Shown: positions 25,629 to 34,137 of the stretch, piece by piece
Layout: each line of letters starts with the position of its first letter
How positions within the stretch are numbered: the first letter of the stretch is position 1
Assembly: GCA_020630695.1 (NCBI GenBank)
Contig: JAHDIS010000035.1
Location: forward strand, 6,092 to 43,199
DNA: 37,108 nucleotides
Origin: Paracoccaceae bacterium
GTDB lineage: Bacteria; Pseudomonadota; Alphaproteobacteria; Rhodobacterales; Rhodobacteraceae
Reading direction: 5' to 3'
Translations under genes and position numbers: made by a program
Notes under the pieces: model-generated
Databases searched by the model: none
What the model was told of the DNA's origin: nothing
Seen by the model: the letters and a program-made list of their open reading frames with translations, nothing else

Positions 25629-27374
25629 TTGGGCTGCCACACCGGTCGGGGTGTCTTTGCCACGGCGGCGCAGCCACTCCCACGCCTCGTATTGCGACAG
25701 GAAAATCTGCCCAGTCATATCTGCCAGAAAATGCGTGCGGTTCAGCCGGTCCATGACCGGGCCTTTGACCTCGGACAGATGCATCGTGATCCCCATATCA
25801 CGCAGCCGATGGTTCAACTCTTCCAGAGTTTCCAACGCGCTCATGTCGACCTCGTTCACGGCTGCAAAATGCAGAACCAGATGCTCTATGGTCTTGTCAT
25901 GGGTAACCCGTTCCAGAATGTGATCCTCAAGAAAACGGGCATTGGCAAAATATAGGCTTTCGTCAATGCGTAGCGTCACAGCATGGGGCAGGGTTTCAAC
26001 CTTATGTCGCAGGATATTCCGGAAATGCTGCGTACCGGGAACCAATCCCTCTTCGGCGATATGAGGGCGGGACGTTTTGTATAAATGCAGAGCGATGGAC
26101 AGGATCACCCCTGCCGAAACGCCAACCTCGACCCCCATGCCCAGCGTCAGACCAATAGTTGCAAAAACGGCGGCGAAATCGACAAACGAATAGCGCCATG
26201 CCTTTTTTAGAATGGACAGATCAACAAGCGATAAAACCGCAACGATGATGGTCGCAGCCAAAGTGGCCTTGGGCAGGAAATACAGTAGCGGTGTAAGCAA
26301 AACTGCGGCGAGCAGAATGCCGATCGCGGTATAGGCGCCTGCTGCCGGCGTCTCGGCCCCCGCATCGAAATTGACGACCGACCGCGCAAAACCACCGGTC
26401 ACCGGATAGCCGCCCGAAACCGCTGCGGCGACGTTTGAAGCCCCCAACCCGATCAACTCCTGATCCGGCGCGATGCGCTGACGTTTCTTGGCCGCCAACG
26501 TTTGGGCCACCGACACTGACTCCACAAAGCCGATAACGGAGATCAGCAGTGCCGACAAAAACAACTGGTTCCAAAGAGCGGGCGAAAAACTGGGCGCTGA
26601 CAGAGGCGGCAGGCCTGACGGAACCGCACCGACGATGGCTACGCCCCGCGCTTCAAGCCCAAAAAGCCAAACTGCCAATGTGGTCATGACGACCGCCGCG
26701 ACCGGGCCTGCTTTGGTCAACACATCCGCCATGCGCGGCTTTAGCCCCATGGACAACAGCGCGGGCTTTAGTCCCTTTCGAACCCAAAACAGGAACGCCA
26801 GCGCGCCTCCGCCAATGATCAGAGTTGCCAAATTCGTTTCCGGAAGATGTGCGATCAGGCTTTGCCCCAGCTCGATCAGGGTATGCCCATGGGCAGGGAT
26901 ACCCAGTATATGCCGCAACTGCGACGCCGCGATCAGCAAACCTGACGCGGTTATGAAACCGGCAATCACCGGGTGACTCAAGAAATTGGCGAGGAAACCC
27001 AAGCGCAACAAACCCATGCCAAGCAGGATCACACCGGAGATAAAGGCCAGCGTCACAGCGGCCAAGGCGATCTGAGCCGGATCTGTGAGCCCCAGGCTGC
27101 CAATGGCAGCGGCGGTCATCAGGGAAACAACCGCGACAGGACCGACCGCCAGCGTCCGTGAGCTGCCGAATATCGCATAGGCGAAAAGAGGCAGGATGGA
27201 CGCATAGAGCCCCATTTCAGCCGGCAGCCCTGCCAGCAAAGCATAGGCCAAACTTTGGGGGATCAACATGATCGTAACGATCACAGCCGCGACCAGATCT
27301 GATGCAGCGGTGTCGCGCGAGTAGGCAGAGCCCCAAGTCAAAATGGGGAAGTATCTGGCAAGTGTCTTGGGCAT
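25626..27374 (-). CDS. SulP family anion transporter with STAS domain
   Basis: A 582-residue inner-membrane transporter of the SulP/SLC26 family. It begins with the typical LVAAVIVTIMLIPQSLAYALLAGLP, then GLYASILPLFAYAIFGSSRTLAVGPVAVVSL, about a dozen membrane segments to near residue 430, and a cytoplasmic STAS domain (about 455-570; LRIDESLYFANA, HFAAVNEVDMSALETLEEL). Substrate could be sulfate, or bicarbonate as in some SulP members; neither can be chosen from sequence. ATG 27374 has AAAGGA upstream, flanked by an 8-bp inverted repeat. It stands alone between serA and cydB. Confidence 0.94.
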   Translation of the reverse strand: MPKTLARYFPILTWGSAYSRDTAASDLVAAVIVTIMLIPQSLAYALLAGLPAEMGLYASILPLFAYAIFGSSRTLAVGPVAVVSLMTAAAIGSLGLTDPAQIALAAVTLAFISGVILLGMGLLRLGFLANFLSHPVIAGFITASGLLIAASQLRHILGIPAHGHTLIELGQSLIAHLPETNLATLIIGGGALAFLFWVRKGLKPALLSMGLKPRMADVLTKAGPVAAVVMTTLAVWLFGLEARGVAIVGAVPSGLPPLSAPSFSPALWNQLFLSALLISVIGFVESVSVAQTLAAKKRQRIAPDQELIGLGASNVAAAVSGGYPVTGGFARSVVNFDAGAETPAAGAYTAIGILLAAVLLTPLLYFLPKATLAATIIVAVLSLVDLSILKKAWRYSFVDFAAVFATIGLTLGMGVEVGVSAGVILSIALHLYKTSRPHIAEEGLVPGTQHFRNILRHKVETLPHAVTLRIDESLYFANARFLEDHILERVTHDKTIEHLVLHFAAVNEVDMSALETLEELNHRLRDMGITMHLSEVKGPVMDRLNRTHFLADMTGQIFLSQYEAWEWLRRRGKDTPTGVAAQ

Positions 27375-27375
27375 G

Positions 27376-27416
27376 GCTCTGTCCTTTCTAGGCGATGAAC
27401 GCCGGTTCGACAGAGC
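27376..27416 (-). promoter_or_regulatory. Inverted repeat enclosing the ribosome binding site of the SulP gene
   Basis: GCTCTGTC (27376-27383) and GACAGAGC (27409-27416) form a perfect 8-bp inverted repeat around a 25-nt loop. On the minus-strand RNA the GGA of the ribosome binding site is inside the stem, one base before the start codon, and a second small stem (GGCG/CGCC) sits in the loop. It could mask translation start. If transcription starts near 27411, the RNA stem would be incomplete and the repeat might act as a DNA operator instead. Confidence 0.4.
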
Positions 27417-27417
27417 C

Positions 27418-27445
27418 TATATATTCGTATTTTAGAATTTGTTAA
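27418..27445 (-). promoter_or_regulatory. Promoter of the SulP gene
   Basis: On the minus strand TTAACA (27445-27440), a 16-bp spacer and TATATA (27423-27418) form a sigma-70-like promoter in a locally very AT-rich stretch. Other pairs in the stretch (TTGAAT with TAAAAT) are possible. Confidence 0.45.
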
Positions 27446-27476
27446 GGCATAAAATTCAAACTTTGGAATGTTTTCG

Positions 27477-27504
27477 CGTCACGCCCCAAGAACTGGGCGT
27501 GACG
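27477..27504 (-). terminator. Hairpin terminator of cydAB
   Basis: CGTCACGCCC / GGGCGTGACG is a perfect 10-bp stem with an 8-nt loop, 6 bp past the cydB stop. The minus-strand 3' side is A-rich rather than T-rich, so termination is likely but not of the classical kind. Confidence 0.6.
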
Positions 27505-27510
27505 TATTCG

Positions 27511-28521
27511 TCACTCATAGCTCAAGGCCGTGGCTTTGCCGCGGAACACCGTATAGGCCAAGGCCGTATATCCAAGGATCATGGGCAGCACGAACAAGGT
27601 TCCGATCAGGATAATGAACAGGCTTTCCGGCGCGCTCGCTGCTTCGTAAATGGTCAGCTGTTCCGGGACCACATAAGGATAAAAACTGTAGGCCATCCCA
27701 AAGAATCCCAGCACGAATACTGAAATGGTCGCCACAAATGGGAACCAAGCCCAGCTGTCATTCTTGGTTGGCAAATGGCGCAAGGCGTACCACAGCAGCG
27801 CGACGATCAACCCCGAGAACAGAGGCAAAGGCGCGAGCAGGAAAATTTCGGGCACAGAGAACCATTTGTCAAAGATCCGGTCACTCACGAATGGCGATGT
27901 GATCGAAACCGCACCAAGCCCCAGAACAACCCCCCAGATGCCACCCTTGGCCCACTTCACGGCCTTGAGCTGAAGCGCGCCTTCTGTTTTCAGAATCAAC
28001 CATGTGGCCCCGATAAAGCTGTAGGCGACCGTCAGAAAAACAGCCGTAATGGCCGCGAAAGCCTGTGTGAACAGGGTCACTTCGAGACCCATAATGTACA
28101 TTCCAAGCATATAGCCTTGGGTCAGCGAAGTAATGAGTGAGCCTATCCAAAAGCTCTTGTCCCAAAGCGGCTTCCATTTGTCCGGCGCTTTGACCCGGAA
28201 TTCAAAAGCAACGCCGCGCAAGATCAATCCCATCAGCATCAATGTTACAGGCAGATACAGCGCGGTCAGGATCGTGCCATGCGCGGTAGGGAAGGCCACC
28301 AACAGGATACCGATAGCCAGAACAAGCCAGGTTTCATTTGCATCCCAAAAAGGGCCGATAGAAGCGACCATGCGATCTTGCTCTGCCTTTTCCGCAAGAG
28401 GGAACAGCACACCCACGCCAAGGTCAAAACCGTCCAGCACCACGTAGATCAGGATACTGAGGCCCATCAAAGCCGCAAAGGTCAGGGGTAGCCACTGGGC
28501 CGGATCACCAAAAAGTTCCAT
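27511..28521 (-). CDS. cydB: Cytochrome bd-type quinol oxidase subunit II
   Basis: A 336-residue inner-membrane subunit with eight or more hydrophobic helices. It starts with the family's VVLDGFDLGVGVLFPL and contains FWDANETWLVLA and FPTAHGTIL, all hallmarks of CydB/CioB. With subunit I it forms a quinol oxidase that reduces oxygen to water. A GTG at 28530 overlapping the cydA stop is in frame, but ATG 28521 lies 8 nt from GCGGAG and is preferred; the ribosome binding site is inside the end of cydA, so translation is coupled. No cydC/cydD or cydX was seen. Confidence 0.95.
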   Translation of the reverse strand: MELFGDPAQWLPLTFAALMGLSILIYVVLDGFDLGVGVLFPLAEKAEQDRMVASIGPFWDANETWLVLAIGILLVAFPTAHGTILTALYLPVTLMLMGLILRGVAFEFRVKAPDKWKPLWDKSFWIGSLITSLTQGYMLGMYIMGLEVTLFTQAFAAITAVFLTVAYSFIGATWLILKTEGALQLKAVKWAKGGIWGVVLGLGAVSITSPFVSDRIFDKWFSVPEIFLLAPLPLFSGLIVALLWYALRHLPTKNDSWAWFPFVATISVFVLGFFGMAYSFYPYVVPEQLTIYEAASAPESLFIILIGTLFVLPMILGYTALAYTVFRGKATALSYE

Positions 28522-28526
28522 GTCAT

Positions 28527-29912
28527 TCACTCCGCTGCAACGGCGTTTGCGGTTGCTTGTCCGGCCGAAGGACGCACCGACACCGGTTCACCCTTGGCTG
28601 CCTTGCCTGCCAAATAGAAAATCACGCTGATATAGGCGCCCAACAGCACCGCATAGATCGTCAGGTATGCAAACAACGTCGAGGCCACCATCGGAGCGGG
28701 CACATCTGCAATCGCCTGCTTGGTGGTCATGACCCCCTGAACCAGCCACGGCTGGCGGCCGATTTCGGTGGTGTACCAACCCGCGAGCGTCGCAAGCCAA
28801 CCCGAGAAAGCCATCGGCACCAGTGCGATCAACATCATTTTGGGTATCCCTTCCACGCCGGCACGGCGGCGGCGCATCAGAACCACCCCAGCCCAGCTGA
28901 AAAACAGCATGGCAACCCCTGTGCCGATCATGATCCGGAAACTGAAGAACACGGGCGCAACGGGCGGGTGCTGCACTGTGCCGTCTTCGGCGACAAAGTC
29001 GTTCAGGCCCGGCACGATACCTTCGGCTTTGTGCTTGAGGATCAGCGAAGCGCCATTGGGAATGCCAATCTCAAAACGGTTTTCCCGTGCCTCTTCGTCA
29101 GGGATGGCAAACAGCACAAGCGGCACGTTGCTGCGCGTTTCCCAGTTTCCCTCCATCGCAGCAACCTTTTGGGGCTGATGCTCCAAGGTATTAAGGCCGT
29201 GCATGTCTCCGGCAAGGATTTGCAACGGGATCAGCAAAGCCCCCAAGGTCAGGCCAAAACGCAGCGTAGTTCGCACCTCTTCAGAGCGGTCCCGCATCAG
29301 CCAGCGGAAGGCCGAAATGCCTGCAATCAGAAAGGCCACGGTCAGGCCAGAGGCCAAAAGCATATGCACCAGACGATAGGGCATGGACGGGTTGAAGATG
29401 ATCGCAAACCAATCCGTTGCATGGGCCACGCCATCGCGCATTTCAAAACCTGCCGGCGTGTGCATCCAGCTGTTCAACACGAGGATCCAGAAGGCCGACA
29501 TGGTCGTGCCAAAAGCCACAAGGAATGTCGCCAGGGTATGCAACCAGCCCGGCACCTTGGAAAAGCCAAAGAGCATGATGCCAAGGAAGACCGCTTCGAG
29601 GAAAAACGCGGTCATCACCTCATAGGCCAGCAAGGGGCCGGCGATATTGCCGACAGTTTCCATAAAGCCCGGCCAGTTGGTACCGAATTGGAACGACATG
29701 GTGATGCCGGACACAACCCCCATGGCAAAGGACAAGGCGAATACCTTGATCCAGAACCGGTAGGCGTTCATCCATTTTTCGTCCCCCGTTGCGCCAAAAC
29801 GAAGCTTGAAGAACAAAAGAACCCAGCCCAGCGCGATGGTGATCGTCGGGAACAGGATGTGGAACGAAATATTGGCACCGAATTGGATGCGCGACAGGAT
29901 CAGCGTGTCCAT
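28527..29912 (-). CDS. cydA: Cytochrome bd-type quinol oxidase subunit I (CIO-like, short Q-loop)
   Basis: A 461-residue membrane subunit holding the quinol site and hemes. H18 (NISFHILFP) is the expected high-spin heme ligand; SFQFGTNWPGF, LLAYEVMTAFFLEAVFLG, the quinol-loop GDMHGLNTLEHQPQKVAAMEG and GRQPWLVQG are conserved. The Q-loop is short compared with E. coli CydA (522 residues), which is typical of the cyanide-insensitive oxidase branch (CioA). A TATATT at 29952-29947 may be the -10 box; no clear -35 or FNR box was seen. Expression at low oxygen or under respiratory stress is expected from the family. It is followed closely by cydB. Confidence 0.96.
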   Translation of the reverse strand: MDTLILSRIQFGANISFHILFPTITIALGWVLLFFKLRFGATGDEKWMNAYRFWIKVFALSFAMGVVSGITMSFQFGTNWPGFMETVGNIAGPLLAYEVMTAFFLEAVFLGIMLFGFSKVPGWLHTLATFLVAFGTTMSAFWILVLNSWMHTPAGFEMRDGVAHATDWFAIIFNPSMPYRLVHMLLASGLTVAFLIAGISAFRWLMRDRSEEVRTTLRFGLTLGALLIPLQILAGDMHGLNTLEHQPQKVAAMEGNWETRSNVPLVLFAIPDEEARENRFEIGIPNGASLILKHKAEGIVPGLNDFVAEDGTVQHPPVAPVFFSFRIMIGTGVAMLFFSWAGVVLMRRRRAGVEGIPKMMLIALVPMAFSGWLATLAGWYTTEIGRQPWLVQGVMTTKQAIADVPAPMVASTLFAYLTIYAVLLGAYISVIFYLAGKAAKGEPVSVRPSAGQATANAVAAE

Positions 29913-30050
29913 GGACCTACCTTTGTGGCGTTGTGTTTCACCGCAAAATATAGGTTTTGGATTTCGCTTTTCTGCCGCCTGCGACAGGAACCCGCAGTTC
30001 GGCGCTCACAGGAGCGCGCTGTCGGTCAATCCTGACGCATCACCCGAAAT

Positions 30051-31400
30051 TCATGCCACAGCAAAGCCAGCATCCAGCGCAGCCAGAATGGTATCGACCT
30101 CTGCTTCACTGATCGTCAGTGGCGGCGACATGAGGATATTGTGCATGCCCAACCGAACCATCGCTCCGGCCTCATAGGCTGTCTGATGAATCCGCTTCAT
30201 CGTCTCGGCATCCATCGGAGTTTTGCTGGCCTTGTCCGACACGATCTCAATGCCAGTCATCAACCCATGCCCACCACGCACGTCGCCGATGATGTCATGT
30301 TTCTGTGCCAGCGCCTGAACCCCTTCAAAGAGCTGTGTGCCGCGCGGTCCGGCGTTGGCGCATGTGTCCAGCCTGAGCGTTTCCTCAAGACAGGCAATCA
30401 CAGCAGCAGCACCGACGGGATGCGCGCTGTAAGTGTATCCGTGATATATGCCGCCATCCGCGCCAGAGGTCTCGAACACTTCGGCGACCTTGCCAGACAT
30501 CAACGCGGCACCCACCGGGAAATAGCCCGAGGTGATACCTTTGGCCGTGCTCATCATATCAGGCTGCACGCCCCAATGCCGCGCACCAGACCAATCCCCT
30601 GTTCGGCCAAAGCCCGTGATCACCTCATCGGAGATCATCAAGATCCCGTGCCGATCGCAGATGTCGCGCATAAGCGGCATAAATGTTTCATGCGGCACGA
30701 TCACGCCACCCGCCCCTTGGATCGGCTCCATGATAAACGCGGCTATGGTTGACGGATCCTGAAAGGCAATCTCATCTTCCATGCTCTGCGCAATCAGCTG
30801 GGCAAGCTTGGCCGGATCCGTTTCGTGAAACGGGTTACGGTAGGTGTAAGGAGACGGGATATGGAAACAGCCCGGCATTAGCGGTTCATAGTTGATGCGG
30901 AACCGGTTGTTTCCGTTTACCGATGCGCCACCAAAATGAGTGCCGTGGTACCCTTTTTTCAGGCTAAGGAACTTGGTGCGTGTCGGTTCGCCGCGCAGTC
31001 GGTGATATTGCCGTGCAAGGCGCAGGCAGGTTTCGACGGAATCCGAACCACCCGAGGTAAAGAAAACGCGCTCCATACCGTCTTCGGCAAAGAACGCCTG
31101 CACGGCATAAGCCGCTTCGATCGCTGCTGGGTTCGTGCTCCCGGCGAACGCCGAATAGTAGGGCAAATCGACCATCTGTGCAGAAACTGCCTCTTTGATG
31201 CGATCGTTCGAATACCCGAGATTGACGCACCACAGACCCCCAACCGCATCCACCACGGAATGTCCGTCAATATCTGTAATCTTTACGCCATGCGCCTTGG
31301 TTATGATTTTCGGCGGATGTTCCTGGGACTCGCGCGGGTGACCCATGGGATGCCAAAGCTGACGGGCGTTGTTTTCCTTCAGAAAGTTCTCGTCTTTCAT
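30051..31400 (-). CDS. Class III omega-aminotransferase
   Basis: A 449-residue PLP-dependent aminotransferase of class III. It shows LWHPMGHP near the N-terminus, DAVGGLWCVNLGY, FTSGGSDSVET (phosphate-binding), MEPIQGAGGVIVP, ISDEVITGFGRTG and the PLP lysine in STAKGITSGYFPVGA. Relatives transfer the omega-amino group of beta-alanine, taurine, putrescine or similar to pyruvate; the substrate here is unassigned. ATG 31400 has GGAG at 7 nt. A perfect 12-bp palindrome lies 18 bp upstream. It diverges from the ureidoglycine aminohydrolase gene, so a link with ureide nitrogen or glyoxylate is possible but unproven. Confidence 0.93.
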   Translation of the reverse strand: MKDENFLKENNARQLWHPMGHPRESQEHPPKIITKAHGVKITDIDGHSVVDAVGGLWCVNLGYSNDRIKEAVSAQMVDLPYYSAFAGSTNPAAIEAAYAVQAFFAEDGMERVFFTSGGSDSVETCLRLARQYHRLRGEPTRTKFLSLKKGYHGTHFGGASVNGNNRFRINYEPLMPGCFHIPSPYTYRNPFHETDPAKLAQLIAQSMEDEIAFQDPSTIAAFIMEPIQGAGGVIVPHETFMPLMRDICDRHGILMISDEVITGFGRTGDWSGARHWGVQPDMMSTAKGITSGYFPVGAALMSGKVAEVFETSGADGGIYHGYTYSAHPVGAAAVIACLEETLRLDTCANAGPRGTQLFEGVQALAQKHDIIGDVRGGHGLMTGIEIVSDKASKTPMDAETMKRIHQTAYEAGAMVRLGMHNILMSPPLTISEAEVDTILAALDAGFAVA

Positions 31401-31418
31401 CACGCGACTCCGATGTAA

Positions 31419-31430
31419 ATTTGATCAAAT
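31419..31430. promoter_or_regulatory. Perfect palindrome in the aminotransferase promoter region
   Basis: ATTTGATCAAAT is a perfect 12-bp palindrome 18 bp upstream of the aminotransferase start, in the 277-bp divergent gap. TTGATCAA-type sites are common for GntR and related dimeric regulators. No regulator gene is adjacent. Confidence 0.4.
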
Positions 31431-31437
31431 GCTGTCA

Positions 31438-31455
31438 GACAGGCGTGGGCCTGTC
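31438..31455. repeat. Hairpin-forming inverted repeat
   Basis: GACAGGC / GCCTGTC (7 bp, loop GTGG) lies 8 bp from the palindrome at 31419. It has no T-run on either strand. It might be part of a regulator footprint or a leader hairpin. The rest of 31456-31677 shows no gene I can support. Confidence 0.35.
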
Positions 31456-31677
31456 CAGCCTCGATCGCAGCATTCCTCAAAGGTTGGTGGCCCGGATCGC
31501 AAGCTTATTCATGGCGATGGTCACAGCGCGAAAGCCTGCAAACACGCCGCGTGTCCTTTCGAAGCGTGGCGAATTGTCAAAATACTCCGAAAAGAGTTGT
31601 TGTCCCATTGCAGGTGGTTTGTGATGTCACGGGCAAATAGATTTAAACTCAACGCCCCGTTTCCAGCTGGAGCATTC

Positions 31678-32505
31678 ATGAACAATTCGTACTTCGCGCC
31701 TCACGGCGGCCACCCAGACCAAACACAGCTGCTGACAGATCGCGCGATCTTTACCGATGCCTATGCGGTCATCCCCAAAGGCACGATGCGCGACATCACA
31801 ACCAGCTTTCTTCCCTTCTGGGAATCAACACGGCTTTGGGTGATCTCTCGCCCTCTCAGCGGGTTTGCCGAAACCTTTTCGCAATACATCATGGAAGTCT
31901 CTCCGGGTGGCGGATCTGACAGGCCAGAAACGGACCCCGACGCCGAGGGCGTGCTGTTTGTCGTCGACGGAACCGCAACCTTGGTTGCCGACGGTGAAAC
32001 TCACAGTTTGACCCCCGGTGGATATGCCTATCTGCCACCATCCTGCCCTTGGACCCTGCGCAACACCTCCGGTGAACCACTGCGCTTTCACTGGATTCGC
32101 AAAGCTTACGTTCCTGTGGAAGGCCTCGACAAACCGGATGTTCTGATTTTGAACGAAAACGATATCGCACCGACAGAGATGCCGGGTACCGACGGCAAGT
32201 GGGCAACAACCCGTTTCGTAGACCCAGCCGACATGCGGCATGACATGCACGTCACGGTCGTCACCTTTGAACCCGGAGCCGTAATTCCATTTCTGGAAAC
32301 CCACGTTATGGAACACGGGCTGTACGTGCTTGAGGGCAAAGCGGTGTACCGGCTGAACAACGACTGGGTCGAAGTCGAAGCAGGCGACTACATGTGGCTG
32401 CGCGCCTTCTGCCCACAAGCCTGCTATGCGGGTGGGCCCGGCAAGTTCCGTTACCTTCTCTACAAGGATGTGAACCGCCACATGCCGTTGCGTTTGGGCG
32501 GGTGA
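31678..32505 (+). CDS. allE: (S)-ureidoglycine aminohydrolase
   Basis: A 275-residue bicupin that releases ammonia from (S)-ureidoglycine to give (S)-ureidoglycolate in allantoin breakdown. Two cupin modules are visible: the first around VLFVVDGTATLVADGETHSLTPGGYAYLPP and the second around VTFEPGAVIPFLETHVMEHGLYVLEGKAVYRLN, where E, H and H residues of the second module bind manganese. Length equals the family's (about 260-280). The frame is open far upstream, but ATG 31678 has GGAG at 5 nt. It diverges from the aminotransferase and converges with the purine permease; a terminator follows. Confidence 0.94.
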   Translation: MNNSYFAPHGGHPDQTQLLTDRAIFTDAYAVIPKGTMRDITTSFLPFWESTRLWVISRPLSGFAETFSQYIMEVSPGGGSDRPETDPDAEGVLFVVDGTATLVADGETHSLTPGGYAYLPPSCPWTLRNTSGEPLRFHWIRKAYVPVEGLDKPDVLILNENDIAPTEMPGTDGKWATTRFVDPADMRHDMHVTVVTFEPGAVIPFLETHVMEHGLYVLEGKAVYRLNNDWVEVEAGDYMWLRAFCPQACYAGGPGKFRYLLYKDVNRHMPLRLGG

Positions 32506-32564
32506 TCGTTCGCAAGGACGCGCCAATCCAGACCGGCACGACTGATACAAAGATCAGAAACTGA

Positions 32565-32592
32565 AAAGCGGCCCGCCAAAACGGGCCGCTTT
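32565..32592. terminator. Bidirectional terminator between allE and the permease gene
   Basis: AAAGCGGCCCG / CGGGCCGCTTT is a perfect 11-bp stem with loop CCAAAA and T/A-rich ends on both sides, placed between convergent genes. Confidence 0.85.
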
Positions 32593-32630
32593 GTATTTCA
32601 TACGCAAGGTTTACACCTTGGTATCCGGCT

Positions 32631-34043
32631 TTAGCCAGACAGGCTGCCGTCACCCTTGCCGGACAAACCGCCTGAGACCTCTTCGGTCGCTTCGCCAGAC
32701 AGCTCCTGCGGCAGAACCAGATTCAGCACGATCGCGATCAATGCTGCTGGCAGGATGCCGGATGTGGCCAATACCTTGAGCGTGCTTGGCAAGTGCTGCA
32801 GCGCGCCCGGCTCAAGCTGCAAACCGAGGCCGAGAGACAAGGCAATCGCAAAGATTACCATGTTGCGGCGGTTCCAGTTTACGTCGGACAGCATCGAGAC
32901 ACCCGCTGCAACCACCATGCCGAACATCACGATGACACCGCCACCCAGAACTTCGATCGGGATAGAGGAAATGATAGCGCCGATCTTGGGGATCAGGCCG
33001 CACACAATCAGGAACACAGCCCCGATCGTAACAACCATACGGCTCATCACACCTGTCATGGCGATCAAGCCGACATTCTGGCTGAAGGACGTGTTCGGCA
33101 ATGCTCCGAAGAAACCCGAGATCGCGGTGCCCAGACCGTCTGCATAGGTCGCGCCCTGAATCTCTTTGTCGGTCGCTTCGCGGCCTGCGCCACCTTTGGT
33201 GATACCAGACACATCGCCCACAGTTTCAACAGCCGAGACAAAAGACATCAGACAAAAGCCAATGATGGCCGCCACTGAGAATTCCATGCCAAAGTGCAGA
33301 GGGTTGGGCAGTGCAAAAGAGGCAGCACGACCAACGTTTCCGAGGTTCACTTCACCCATCAGATAGGCAAACACATAGCCGACGAGCAGGCCAATCAACA
33401 CCGCTGAAACGGAGAGCATCCCACGGGCAAAGAACTTCAGGCCCAGAGTGACCAGAATTACCACGCCCGCCATGCTCCAGTTGATCAGCGATCCATACTC
33501 TGGCTTGCCAATCGCCGGCACACCGCCGGCGGCATATTGAATGACCACTTTGACCAAGGCCAAACCGATCATTGTAACGACAAGACCCGTAACCAAAGGC
33601 GGCAAGGCAAACCGAAGCTTCCCTATGAACAGGCCCAGAAACGCGTGGAACAAACCACCCACCACGATACCGCCCATCAGCACCGCAATGGCATCGACGC
33701 CCTTTCCGGCCACCAAAGGGATCATGATCGGAATGAACGCAAAGCTGGTGCCCTGAACGATGGGCAAACGCGCGCCAACCGGACCGATTCCAATGGATTG
33801 GAACAGCGTCGCGATGCCAGCAAAGAACATGGACATCTGGATCATGTAGATCATTTGCGGAAAATCAGGGCTGTTAGAGCCGAAACCGAAACCCGCCGCG
33901 CCGCAAACGATGATTGCAGGCGTGACGTTAGACACAAACATTGCCAGCACGTGCTGAATTCCCAGCGGTACCGCCTTGGCAATTGGTGGTGTGTAGTCTG
34001 GATCGCGGAGCTGCTCCGGCGTTCCGATGGATGTGTCAGTCAT
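32631..34043 (-). CDS. NCS2 family purine permease (urate/xanthine)
   Basis: A 470-residue inner-membrane symporter of the nucleobase:cation symporter-2 family, with about 12-14 hydrophobic helices. Signatures are VQGTSFAFIPIMIP in the first half, CLMSFVSAVETVGDVSGI, and QNVGLIAMTGV, which fits the family motif Q/E/P-N-x-G-x4-T-[RKG]. Neighbouring ureide genes make urate or xanthine the likely substrate rather than uracil. ATG 34043 lies 9 nt from AGGGAGGG and is preferred over 34070. It is last in the puuE-uraD, allA, permease series; a strong hairpin separates it from allA. Confidence 0.93.
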   Translation of the reverse strand: MTDTSIGTPEQLRDPDYTPPIAKAVPLGIQHVLAMFVSNVTPAIIVCGAAGFGFGSNSPDFPQMIYMIQMSMFFAGIATLFQSIGIGPVGARLPIVQGTSFAFIPIMIPLVAGKGVDAIAVLMGGIVVGGLFHAFLGLFIGKLRFALPPLVTGLVVTMIGLALVKVVIQYAAGGVPAIGKPEYGSLINWSMAGVVILVTLGLKFFARGMLSVSAVLIGLLVGYVFAYLMGEVNLGNVGRAASFALPNPLHFGMEFSVAAIIGFCLMSFVSAVETVGDVSGITKGGAGREATDKEIQGATYADGLGTAISGFFGALPNTSFSQNVGLIAMTGVMSRMVVTIGAVFLIVCGLIPKIGAIISSIPIEVLGGGVIVMFGMVVAAGVSMLSDVNWNRRNMVIFAIALSLGLGLQLEPGALQHLPSTLKVLATSGILPAALIAIVLNLVLPQELSGEATEEVSGGLSGKGDGSLSG

Positions 34044-34100
34044 GGTGTTTGTCCCTCCCTGATGCGCCATGCCCTTTGGGGTCTTCGGCGGCTTGATTTT

Positions 34101-34132
34101 GCTAGCACCAGTCCACTGGACCTGATGCTGGC
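34101..34132 (-). other. Long intercistronic hairpin between allA and the permease gene
   Basis: On the minus strand GCCAGCATCAGGTCCA and TGGACTGGTGCTAGC pair over about 14 bp with one bulge, one mismatch and one G-U pair. The hairpin begins 5 nt after the allA stop and is followed by AAAATC, not a T-run. It may stabilise the upstream message or reduce read-through into the permease gene. Confidence 0.55.
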
Positions 34133-34137
34133 CTTGG

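Noticed and set aside
28557-30035. A 492-codon open frame opposite cydA
   Set aside because: It is the antisense shadow of cydA; composition (many His, Gln, Arg) is that of reversed membrane-protein codons.
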